The notes below the pieces were generated by a model, which worked only from the letters and a program-made list of their open reading frames with translations, had not been told where the DNA came from and did no database searches. This document shows, piece after piece, positions 8,952-15,923 of a stretch of DNA of 34,138 nucleotides. How positions within the stretch are numbered: the first letter of the stretch is position 1; each line of letters opens with the position of its first letter. The position numbers were made by a program, and so were the translations under genes. This DNA is from Gammaproteobacteria bacterium (lineage in GTDB: Bacteria > Pseudomonadota > Gammaproteobacteria > Legionellales > Legionellaceae): NCBI GenBank assembly GCA_024742995.1, contig JANSXK010000018.1:1-34138 (forward strand), in the 5' to 3' direction.

Positions 8952-9623
8952 CTAAGTCACCAAACGTCTCGTCTTAATTTCTTTACCCCCCAGCGCATGG
9001 TCAACGGCTTGTCGCATCACGTGCTTCGCTGTTCTAAGCACTGCAGGATCATCTAAACAATCTTGATCTAACGCTAACAAATGCGCACCCAAAATACCTT
9101 GCTTCGCAGGCAACATTCCGGATCCTGCATGAAACACATAATACTCAGATGCCATAATAGGCTGCGTATTAACATCATGACGCAACGAAATCCCATATCC
9201 TATCGATGACAGTAAGGTCCACTCAAAACGGCGTAGAGACCGCTCTAATGCCGGCATATCCGGTGAAACATTTAATATATTTAAAGTGGCAGTATACGCA
9301 TCATATATTTCAGGATGAGGATCTTCAGGGCGCAACGTATGATAGAGGAGTTCATTAAGATATAACGCTGAAAATAAATGGGCATGAGTCAAATGAACGG
9401 TGGGCGCTGCAATTTCTAAATGACGTACATAAAACCAACCACGCCGCTCGTCCAATGCGACCCACAAGGGTGTGAATGGCTGTAAACAAGCTTGTTTTTT
9501 AGGTGTGCGGCCTCCTTTACACAATGCTCGAATCACACCTTGTTCACGGGTTAAAAATAATATTCGTGCTGAAGTATCACCCGACCAAGTTTTATGTAAG
9601 ATCCATACCGGCGTGTCACTCAT
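8952..9623 (-). CDS. recO: DNA repair protein RecO
   Basis: RecO loads RecA on gapped DNA with RecF and RecR. The 223-residue protein has the RecO layout: an N-terminal OB fold (about 1-80, with SARILFLTREQGVIRALCKGG) and a helical domain with LYLNELLYHTLRPEDPHPEIY and the FEWTLLSSIGYG segment. It is a little shorter than E. coli RecO (242). The ATG lies eight bases inside the end of era, so translation is probably coupled. The era-recO order is the usual gammaproteobacterial one. Confidence 0.93.
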   Translation of the reverse strand: MSDTPVWILHKTWSGDTSARILFLTREQGVIRALCKGGRTPKKQACLQPFTPLWVALDERRGWFYVRHLEIAAPTVHLTHAHLFSALYLNELLYHTLRPEDPHPEIYDAYTATLNILNVSPDMPALERSLRRFEWTLLSSIGYGISLRHDVNTQPIMASEYYVFHAGSGMLPAKQGILGAHLLALDQDCLDDPAVLRTAKHVMRQAVDHALGGKEIKTRRLVT

Positions 9624-10500
9624 ACCCTAGTTCTTGCAAAATACTTTCATTATCAGACCACCCTGATTTGACTTTACACCAACACTGTAAAAACACCTTT
9701 TTCTGCAACAATTTTTCCATATCCAGCCGGGCCTGCGTGCCCATCTCTTTGAGTTTGGCACCTTTATCACCAATAATCATTCGTTTTTGACTTTCTTTAT
9801 CCACCCAAACCAAGGCACAAATGCGCGCTAATGCTGGCGTATCTTCGTACGCTTCAATCTCAACTGAGATTGAATAAGGCAATTCTTGACCACAGTGTCG
9901 AAACACTTTCTCGCGCAATATTTCTGCGCATAAAAAACGTACCGGTCGATCAGTGAGTTGATCAGCAGGGAATAAATGAGGAGATTCGGGTAAAAATTGC
10001 TGTAATTCTGTGTGCAAAATATCCGTCTGTAATCCCGTACGCGCAGACAATGGCACAACAGCTGCAAATGTATGACGTTGTGACATCTCTTCAATCCAAG
10101 GCAGCAACGCTGATTTATCTGCAATATTATCAATTTTATTGATCACCAACACACAAGGAATATTGGCTTTTTTGATCAGCTCCAATACATAAGTATCTTC
10201 ATCTTGCCAATGCAGACCCTCAATCACAAAAACAATCACATCAACATCATTCAAAACCCGCATGGCTGTTTTGTTCATCATGCGATTCATCACTTTTTTT
10301 GAACCTTGATGAATCCCAGGCGTATCGACATAAACGTATTGGGCCGCATCATCCGTACGCACGCCTAAAATACTATGCCGTGTTGTTTGTGGCTTGCGAG
10401 ATGTGATACTGATTTTATGATCTAAGATGCAATTCAATAATGTCGACTTACCCACGTTAGGACGGCCCACTAAGGCAATATAACCACAGTAATTTGTCAT
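9616..10500 (-). CDS. era: GTPase Era
   Basis: Era is the essential GTPase that binds the 3' end of 16S rRNA and aids small-subunit assembly. The 294 residues show G1 GRPNVGKST (12-20), the effector loop with KPQTTRHSILG, G3 DTPGIH (59-64) and G4 NKID (121-124). A C-terminal KH domain carries IIGDKGAKLKEMG near residues 240-255. The gene usually upstream, rnc, is absent: the next gene is divergent. On the minus strand TACACT with an upstream TG (complement of 10531-10536) could be its -10, with a weak -35. Confidence 0.95.
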   Translation of the reverse strand: MTNYCGYIALVGRPNVGKSTLLNCILDHKISITSRKPQTTRHSILGVRTDDAAQYVYVDTPGIHQGSKKVMNRMMNKTAMRVLNDVDVIVFVIEGLHWQDEDTYVLELIKKANIPCVLVINKIDNIADKSALLPWIEEMSQRHTFAAVVPLSARTGLQTDILHTELQQFLPESPHLFPADQLTDRPVRFLCAEILREKVFRHCGQELPYSISVEIEAYEDTPALARICALVWVDKESQKRMIIGDKGAKLKEMGTQARLDMEKLLQKKVFLQCWCKVKSGWSDNESILQELGYE

Positions 10501-10552
10501 AAGAAAATTATTATTTCATGTAAAACACGCAGTGTAGCATAAAAATACTAGT

Positions 10553-10585
10553 GTTAAGGTTTCCTTAATAATACTAAAGTATAAT
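10553..10585 (+). promoter_or_regulatory. Divergent promoter with PmrA-box-like repeat and TATAAT
   Basis: A perfect -10 TATAAT lies at 10580-10585, with no good -35. In the -35 region 10553-10568 reads GTTAAG, five bases, CTTAAT. This approximates the PmrA direct repeat (YTTAAT-N5-YTTAAT) and also forms the inverted repeat TTAAGG-TTT-CCTTAA (10554-10568). PmrA controls Dot/Icm genes and effectors in Legionella and Coxiella. A promoter lacking a -35 but carrying an activator site there fits an activated gene. Confidence 0.45.
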
Positions 10586-10604
10586 TATTGAACATAATTT
10601 AAAC

Positions 10605-11954
10605 ATGGTGATCACGATGCCTTCAAATACTAGTAGTGCATTTCGCGTAATCGAGACTGGAACAAATACATTAAGAGCAGTTGCTAGAAGATCTTTTTCT
10701 GTAAGCCCAGTTTCTAAAAAAACCATGTATGCACGAGCAAGATCGCCTTTCTCACCATTACCAGGATCACCAAATGACGTAGCCGGATTTTTTGGCTCGC
10801 GAGCATTATCACCTACAATGACAACAACAGCGCAATACAGTACAGCAATCACTAAACCTAATACGCATCACGAACAATTTAAGCGCATATTTGGTCTAGT
10901 GGTCGCGGCACTCATCGGCTCATCCATGGTACATCAATGGGTTAAGCTTGCTTTACCGGCCTCAAAGCTTAGCGGAAAACCAGCACCTGACGTAGCAAAA
11001 GATCCTGGGAATCCCCAAAGAATGGTTTGGGACAGCACAAATTATGCGGGTATGGGCAATGGTGCCGAAGGACGTTCTGCACCTCATAAAAGCTCTATCA
11101 CACTGCCTAACGGTGAGGTGATGTATGGCTATGAAAAAGAATCTAGCGAAGGCCGGGAGGGGAATTTAAATGAATTGGTCTTTCATCTATTTGGGCAATT
11201 GGTATTACCTGGCGCTCATCCTAGAATCAAACTCATTGAGCATAAAATTAGTGATGAACAATCTTCCTATACTTTGTTTATCGAAAGTATTGGTGAAAAT
11301 CAAAGCTTGCTGGCGCTCTGTAAAGAGTTAGGCAAAAATACCGATGTTATCCCAAACATCAACTTGGTCAACCTGGGTTGCTCCATTGCCTTGGCCGCAT
11401 TAATTCAATCAGGCGATGCTTTTCTAAAAAACTTTGTAGTTACTAATCATGCAAATGGCCAGTATGCTGTCTACCCAATTGATTTTGAGGTACGAGATGA
11501 ATCTGGTGCCATCAGGTTTATCGACTTAACCGCGCAGTCTACAACTGCCATGAAAAAAATGCTAACCCATGGTGGTATTTTAGATTATAAAACTGAATTT
11601 ACCTTTGGAGAAAATCTGCGTCAAGCAAATGGTGCTGAAAGCACTGCGGGTATAGGTGACGGTTTATGTGATCATGGACGAGACGTGTTTGCTGCATTAA
11701 TAACCGAGGGTTCAAAAGATATAGAGTCAGATCAAATTTTAAAAATGTATCAACGTATTGCCACCCTTAGTGATGATGATATTAATGAGCTATTAAACCC
11801 CATCTCTTTTGTCATGACCAAGAAAGAAAAAGAAAAATACCATAGGGACTTGATGTCAATCGTCCATGAGACCCAAAACTATTTAAAATCAGTGGGCAAA
11901 GAGCCAACAACACCTGATTCTGATGAAAATACTAGCTCAATGCAAAATAAATAG
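10605..11954 (+). CDS. Putative effector with PI3/4-kinase-like catalytic core
   Basis: The 449-residue protein has no family I can name with certainty. Residues 1-55 are Arg/Ser-rich with a single acidic residue and contain RRSFS (28-32), resembling a mitochondrial presequence. One hydrophobic helix spans about 95-117. The remainder resembles a kinase fold: ITLPNGEVMYGYEKES (165-180) as glycine-loop/lysine strand, a helix with NELVFHLFGQLV, and GDAFLKNFVV with D271 and N276 in the D-x4-N catalytic spacing, then PIDFE with D293 as metal ligand. This GD-x4-N plus IDF pattern is that of phosphoinositide 3/4-kinases and related effector kinases. The polar C-terminus (DSDENTSSMQNK) would suit a Dot/Icm signal. 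The ATG at 10617 has a GGTGA five bases upstream and may be the true start. The function is inferred. Confidence 0.6.
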   Translation: MVITMPSNTSSAFRVIETGTNTLRAVARRSFSVSPVSKKTMYARARSPFSPLPGSPNDVAGFFGSRALSPTMTTTAQYSTAITKPNTHHEQFKRIFGLVVAALIGSSMVHQWVKLALPASKLSGKPAPDVAKDPGNPQRMVWDSTNYAGMGNGAEGRSAPHKSSITLPNGEVMYGYEKESSEGREGNLNELVFHLFGQLVLPGAHPRIKLIEHKISDEQSSYTLFIESIGENQSLLALCKELGKNTDVIPNINLVNLGCSIALAALIQSGDAFLKNFVVTNHANGQYAVYPIDFEVRDESGAIRFIDLTAQSTTAMKKMLTHGGILDYKTEFTFGENLRQANGAESTAGIGDGLCDHGRDVFAALITEGSKDIESDQILKMYQRIATLSDDDINELLNPISFVMTKKEKEKYHRDLMSIVHETQNYLKSVGKEPTTPDSDENTSSMQNK

Positions 11955-11988
11955 TATAATGACGCGCGACTTCATGAAGAAGGAATAG
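11955..11988 (+). promoter_or_regulatory. Probable promoter and leader of the 270-residue gene
   Basis: A perfect TATAAT (11955-11960) begins right after the stop of the kinase-like gene; no clear -35 is seen. The leader carries the palindrome CTTCATGAAG and then AAGGAA, a good ribosome site for the ATG at 11993. Independent transcription of the downstream gene is plausible. Confidence 0.35.
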
Positions 11989-11992
11989 ACTG

Positions 11993-12805
11993 ATGCATAA
12001 TAAAACATTCAAGAATTTAGCACCTGCCCTTTTGGCTACCGTAGGCGCAAACACGGTAATATCTGGCATGGAAAAAAGAAAGCCCTCGCCTCCTACTGCT
12101 ACGCCATCAAACTACGGATGTCATCCATGCATCGTCTTTTCTAGTTTCTTGACAAACCAACGGATAGTGTCTATCTCTTTCAATGATCATGCGCTAGAAA
12201 GCTTTGTTCCCCCAAGCCGTAAACCACACCCTGTGCAAGATCAATGCTTAAACGACTGGGTTTCTGCCACCACGAAAGATTATCAATTGTTATCATATTC
12301 TCCTGAAAATTTAACCATTCAAATTGCATTTTTAAGACTGATAGGCATATCACAAATCTCTTTTAACCATTTAAGTCGAGAAAAAGGAGGCTTCACTTGC
12401 TTTATCAATACGCTGAATATTACTCCATCGGTGGAATCCACAATAATTACATCTGCAAATGACGTCATTGATTCAATCATAGAATTTGGTGAGAAAACAG
12501 ATATACCTACTATCAGATCGTTAGAACCAAAAATTAAAGATCCAATGAGTCATGTCAAGCCCAGCATCATCACCAATGCTCAAAAAGCTCTGAATGATGG
12601 TACATTAGAACAGTTTTATGAAATAATTAGTCAAGCATCTGACGATAAACTTACCCTGTTTGCTCGTCACATCCTCGGTCCAAACCATGGCCCAGTACAA
12701 GAAAATATACTGTTACACAATATGCAAGAAGCACGCCGCGTGTGTCAAATTCACCTTGAATCAAAGCAACAAATGTCAATGATGAACCCTTCTGGCCCCG
12801 GTTAG
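11993..12805 (+). CDS. Unknown protein with possible N-terminal export helix
   Basis: I do not recognise this 270-residue protein. It starts with Lys residues and a weakly hydrophobic stretch (about 8-25, LAPALLATVGANTVISGM), which could be a poor signal peptide, followed by a Pro/Thr-rich segment. The middle has several Phe/Ile-rich strands (SFLTNQRIVSISF, NLTIQIAFLRLIGISQISF) and the C-terminal third looks helical. The AAGGAA ribosome site supports the start. It sits between the kinase-like gene and the pilin gene, whose start is five bases after its stop. It is no obvious pilus component; an envelope protein or effector is possible. Confidence 0.65.
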   Translation: MHNKTFKNLAPALLATVGANTVISGMEKRKPSPPTATPSNYGCHPCIVFSSFLTNQRIVSISFNDHALESFVPPSRKPHPVQDQCLNDWVSATTKDYQLLSYSPENLTIQIAFLRLIGISQISFNHLSREKGGFTCFINTLNITPSVESTIITSANDVIDSIIEFGEKTDIPTIRSLEPKIKDPMSHVKPSIITNAQKALNDGTLEQFYEIISQASDDKLTLFARHILGPNHGPVQENILLHNMQEARRVCQIHLESKQQMSMMNPSGPG

Positions 12806-12810
12806 ACAGC

Positions 12811-13248
12811 ATGAGACATCAGGGCTTTTCTCTACTAGAACTGATGATTACCCTCGCCATCGTGGGCATCCTACTAAGCTTTGCTTATCCTTCTTATCAA
12901 ACATACACCATCCGCTCTCACCGCCTGGAAGGTCAAACTGCATTATTGGATTTGGCGCATCGCATGGAGCAGCACTTCGAATCCTACGAATCTTACACCG
13001 ACGCAACCATCGGAGCAGGTACAGCACATGACGTTTTAGCCTCAGCTCAAACCACAAAAGGTTGGTATGATTTATCCATTGTGATGGCCACGGAGCAGCA
13101 TTTTCTCTTACAAGCCACCCCAAGAAATATCCAGGCCAAACAAGATCGCGAATGTCAGGCACTACGTTTTGATGATAGAGGCGTGCAGAGCATTGCCTCT
13201 GGTCCCAGTGGTGTGCCTACTGGAACTTGGGAGCGTTGTTGGCGGTAA
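12811..13248 (+). CDS. Type IV minor pilin, PilE-like
   Basis: The 145-residue prepilin has a five-residue leader ending in Gly5 and the class III signal G^FSLLELMITLAIVGILL, with Glu10 (Glu5 of the mature form) and a hydrophobic helix to about residue 25. Prepilin peptidase would cut and N-methylate it. The C-terminal part has two Cys (in RECQALRF and WERCWR) that can form the D-region disulphide, as in PilE minor pilins of the T4P assembly cluster. A T2SS pseudopilin is the alternative, but size and Cys placement favour PilE. The fimT/pilVWXY1 cluster is not adjacent. The start is five bases behind the previous stop with a weak ribosome site, suggesting coupling. Confidence 0.85.
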   Translation: MRHQGFSLLELMITLAIVGILLSFAYPSYQTYTIRSHRLEGQTALLDLAHRMEQHFESYESYTDATIGAGTAHDVLASAQTTKGWYDLSIVMATEQHFLLQATPRNIQAKQDRECQALRFDDRGVQSIASGPSGVPTGTWERCWR

Positions 13249-13249
13249 C

Positions 13250-13411
13250 CCCCTCATCCGCCCTACGGGCACCTTCTCCCCCTGGGGGAGAAGGGATCCA
13301 TTTTGGCCCCTCATCCGCCCTGCAGGCACCTTCTCCCCTAAGAGGAGAAGGAATCATTTTGGCCCCTCATCCGCCCTATGGGCACCCTTTCCCCCTGGGG
13401 GGCGAAGGAAT
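13250..13411 (+). repeat. Palindromic repeat cluster B, three direct units
   Basis: Three more units of the cluster A family start at 13250, 13307 and 13363 and begin two bases after the pilin stop. The small hairpin is GCCC-TAC-GGGC in unit 1, GCCC-TGC-AGGC in unit 2 and GCCC-TAT-GGGC in unit 3. The large hairpin is perfect in unit 1 (CCTTCTCCCCC-T-GGGGGAGAAGG), shortened in unit 2 and mismatched in unit 3. The spacers share GGAT/GGAAT followed by TTTTGG in units 1 and 2. Confidence 0.9.
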
Positions 13412-13461
13412 TGTTGTGGCCCCTATGGTACGCCTACTATACTGTTGGTGGAATTGTTATT

Positions 13462-13506
13462 CCTTCTCCCCTTTGGGGAGAAGGTGCCCATAGGGCGGAT
13501 GAGGGG
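13462..13506 (-). repeat. Palindromic repeat, inverted unit of cluster B
   Basis: A fourth unit lies in the opposite orientation (13506 down to 13462): head CCCCTCATCC, small hairpin GCCC-TAT-GGGC and large hairpin CCTTCTCCCC-AAA-GGGGAGAAGG. With unit 3 of the direct series it forms a wide inverted pair around about 50 bp of unique sequence. It ends four bases before the stop of the Adk-thioredoxin gene, so it may serve as a terminator for both converging transcripts. Confidence 0.9.
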
Positions 13507-13510
13507 AAAA

Positions 13511-14533
13511 TTACGACGATTCTTCGCGAATACTATCAACATCTACTGCTTCAGCTTGTTCAACCAATTCTTTTAAGGCAGACTCGGGCATGCTGCCAGC
13601 TTCAGAATATACAGCAATACCCTGCTTAAAGACCATCAAATGAGGAATAGAACGTAATTCAAACAATTCTGCCAAGGCCGTCTCTTGTTCGATGTTGACC
13701 GAGCCAAAGAAAATACCTGGATACTCCGTAGATACTTGTTCATACACTTCTTTAAATTGTTTGCATGGCGCACACCAAGGCGCCCAAAAGTCCACAAAAA
13801 CAATCTCATGCTCTGCCAATAGCCCCTCAAAAGAATCACTGAGGATCGGCTGCACCAATGACTTTTTTTCATGGCCTAAAATTTGCAGTAATCGTGCAAA
13901 AATATCATCCACATCCCCTTCCCCAGAAACCTGATGAAATTGGGGAGCCATAGAATCACCACTACTCGCCCAAGATTGGTAATACTCAATCAAAGGCTCT
14001 GTTTTTTCATAATAAACTTGCAAGCGCTTGCGAATAATGTCTTCGCTATCATCTTCACGCAACACCAAAGATTCTTGAGTTTCATCATCCAAACCATCTT
14101 GCTTGGGAGGATGATAATCAACATGGTACACACGTCCTGAAGCAGGATGTACCCGACGTCCGCTGATGCGGCGGACAATCTCTTCATCATCTACCGCTAT
14201 TTCGATCACATGATCTAGTTCAATCTTAGCATCACGTAGTGCCTGAGCTTGTGGAATTGTGCGCGGGAAACCATCAAGTAAAAATCCTGCCTTACAATCC
14301 TCTTGCTGTAAGCGCTCTTCAACCAATTTGATCATGATATCATCAGAAACCAATCGCCCTTCATCCATGATTTTCTTGGCACTCAAACCAATAGGACTAC
14401 CAGACGCAATCGCAGCGCGTAACATATCCCCAGTTGAAATCTGAGGAATATGAAAGGTACTCATCAATTTTAAAGCCTGCGTCCCTTTACCTGCGCCAGG
14501 ACCGCCCAACAACATTAAGCGCATCACGCTCAT
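13511..14533 (-). CDS. Adenylate kinase-thioredoxin fusion protein
   Basis: One uninterrupted frame of 340 residues encodes two complete domains. Residues 1 to about 220 are adenylate kinase: P-loop [33 protein letters not shown], a full LID (about 125-162, long form) and a C-terminal helix. Residues about 226-335 are a thioredoxin: [14 protein letters not shown] with redox Cys254 and Cys257 and the cis-Pro loop [11 protein letters not shown]. Adk (ATP + AMP = 2 ADP) is essential and usually a lone protein of about 214 residues; I know of no standard family with this fusion. The ATG has a GGAG seven bases upstream. It is the last gene of a run starting at clpS, 48 bp behind the transglycosylase gene. 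No frameshift or weak junction is seen. Confidence 0.93.
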   Translation of the reverse strand: MSVMRLMLLGGPGAGKGTQALKLMSTFHIPQISTGDMLRAAIASGSPIGLSAKKIMDEGRLVSDDIMIKLVEERLQQEDCKAGFLLDGFPRTIPQAQALRDAKIELDHVIEIAVDDEEIVRRISGRRVHPASGRVYHVDYHPPKQDGLDDETQESLVLREDDSEDIIRKRLQVYYEKTEPLIEYYQSWASSGDSMAPQFHQVSGEGDVDDIFARLLQILGHEKKSLVQPILSDSFEGLLAEHEIVFVDFWAPWCAPCKQFKEVYEQVSTEYPGIFFGSVNIEQETALAELFELRSIPHLMVFKQGIAVYSEAGSMPESALKELVEQAEAVDVDSIREESS

Positions 14534-14581
14534 CTACCAGCTCCTAATAATGCTTTAAACCATATTAACTGTTGTCAAATG

Positions 14582-15175
14582 CTAACGCAATCCACAATAC
14601 GCCATTTGAGCACGATACGTCTGTGCCCGCTTCTCTACTTTACGTGCCACAGGTGGCAACCAACCTTTTCGCAAATAAGTTTTACGTTGATAACCACCAA
14701 TGCCTTCATGGTAGGCCAAATATAAATCATAGGCATTTGATCGTGCTATACCAGCTCTTTTATGCGCTTGATTTGCGTACCAGCCAATGAAATCCACCGC
14801 ATCTGCAAAACTGGTGCGTGAAGCAAAAAATCCACCATCTGAGTGACGATACAATGCCCAAGTGCTGTTTAATGCTTGAGAATATCCATATGCTGAAGTA
14901 GGACGGGTCCAGGGAATAAAGAAAAGTAATTTGGTACGTGGTGGTCTGGCATAAGCATCAAACCTTGATTCTTGATGTACAATGGCCATTTGTACTGGCA
15001 CTGGCACCCACCAACGGCGCTCTACTGACTTCGCAGCTCGATACCAACGTGGATTTTCTTTGAAGATACTACAAATGTTCGACACGTTAGAGGGTTGTGG
15101 CGGCGCCATACACCCAGATAATCCGCCGCAAATCAATCCACCTAAAGTGAGTATTTTATGCCATTTTACTTTCAC
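14582..15175 (-). CDS. Lipoprotein lytic transglycosylase (SLT domain)
   Basis: I place the start at the GTG at 15175, giving 197 residues: it overlaps the glycosyltransferase stop as GTGA and gives a proper lipoprotein signal (KVKWHKILTLGGLICGGLSGC, lipobox LSGC). An upstream ATG at 15307 would add an implausible N-terminus overlapping 136 bp of the previous gene. The body is an SLT/lysozyme-like domain: catalytic Glu in MAIVHQESRFDA, AYGYSQAL in place of the usual GLMQ block, and AYHEGIGGY in place of AYNAG. It would cleave peptidoglycan glycan strands from the periplasmic face of a membrane. The substitution at the AYNAG site is mild and also occurs in distant family members. Confidence 0.85.
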   Translation of the reverse strand: MKVKWHKILTLGGLICGGLSGCMAPPQPSNVSNICSIFKENPRWYRAAKSVERRWWVPVPVQMAIVHQESRFDAYARPPRTKLLFFIPWTRPTSAYGYSQALNSTWALYRHSDGGFFASRTSFADAVDFIGWYANQAHKRAGIARSNAYDLYLAYHEGIGGYQRKTYLRKGWLPPVARKVEKRAQTYRAQMAYCGLR

Positions 15176-15918
15176 CGTGGTTGATCTCGGTACAATTGTT
15201 TGATGCCACGATACCAAGAACCATGTGATCGATACAAAGCAATCACAAAACCTGGCTTGCCATCTAAAAATCCTCCTTGCAAAACATAGCATCGTATAAA
15301 CATCCAAGCGCTGCTACCCATGGTTTTGAGCAAACTGGGACGACGCTTGTTTTGATTGCGGATTTCTGCGGAATAAGTCGCATATAAATTGAGTTTATCA
15401 ATGGCATGCGTCATGTCACGCAAGCAGTGATGCACGATGGATCGACGAATCCGTCCTATTTTCGCTGTGGTCGGCAATTGGATTTTTTCATGTACGTAAT
15501 CCTCGCTGTACTTTGCGCCCGCGCGTTTAAATAATCGAATATGGTGTTGTGGACTAGAAGAAAATCGCAGCGGCTTACCATAAAACCACATTTGAATCGG
15601 TATACGGTACGCATCCGCTTCGTTCGCATTCATGGCTGAAATGATTTGTTGTTTGAGCTCTGGATCAACACATTCATCCGCGTCTAAATTCAAGACCCAA
15701 TCACCGGTAACATGCGCCAAAGCACGCTGCTTTTGTACGCCAAATCCTTGCCAATCCGTTTCAAACACTTTTGGCGTATATTCGCGTGCAATGGCGACAG
15801 TATGGTCCTCACTGCCCGAATCTAAAACAATAATTTCATCGGCCCATGTAACAGAATCTAAACAATTGCGAAGATGATGTGCTTCATTTTTCGCAATGAT
15901 AATAACACTTAACGTCAT
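15172..15918 (-). CDS. Glycosyltransferase family 2, WaaE/KdtX-like
   Basis: The 248-residue protein has a GT2 GT-A fold: SVIIIAKNEAHHLRNCLDSV at the N-terminus, WADEIIVLDSGSEDHT, and the DXD-type LNLDADECVDPEL. The set, with a Trp-rich region and the conserved YVHEKIQL and HHCLRDMTHAIDKLNLYAT segments, fits the WaaE/KdtX group that adds a sugar to the lipopolysaccharide core. It would act at the cytoplasmic face of the inner membrane. The gene starts five bases after the clpA stop and ends in a four-base overlap with the transglycosylase gene, so all three are probably co-translated. The sugar donor and acceptor are unknown. Confidence 0.85.
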   Translation of the reverse strand: MTLSVIIIAKNEAHHLRNCLDSVTWADEIIVLDSGSEDHTVAIAREYTPKVFETDWQGFGVQKQRALAHVTGDWVLNLDADECVDPELKQQIISAMNANEADAYRIPIQMWFYGKPLRFSSSPQHHIRLFKRAGAKYSEDYVHEKIQLPTTAKIGRIRRSIVHHCLRDMTHAIDKLNLYATYSAEIRNQNKRRPSLLKTMGSSAWMFIRCYVLQGGFLDGKPGFVIALYRSHGSWYRGIKQLYRDQPR

Positions 15919-15923
15919 AATTT

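Noticed and set aside
9616-10500. Disrupted rnc-era operon
   Set aside because: rnc is simply not adjacent. There is no rnc remnant in the 104-bp divergent gap, and other bacteria also separate the two.
15176-15307. 44 extra N-terminal residues on the transglycosylase
   Set aside because: They overlap the glycosyltransferase gene. The GTG at 15175 gives a lipobox signal and a four-base stop/start overlap.
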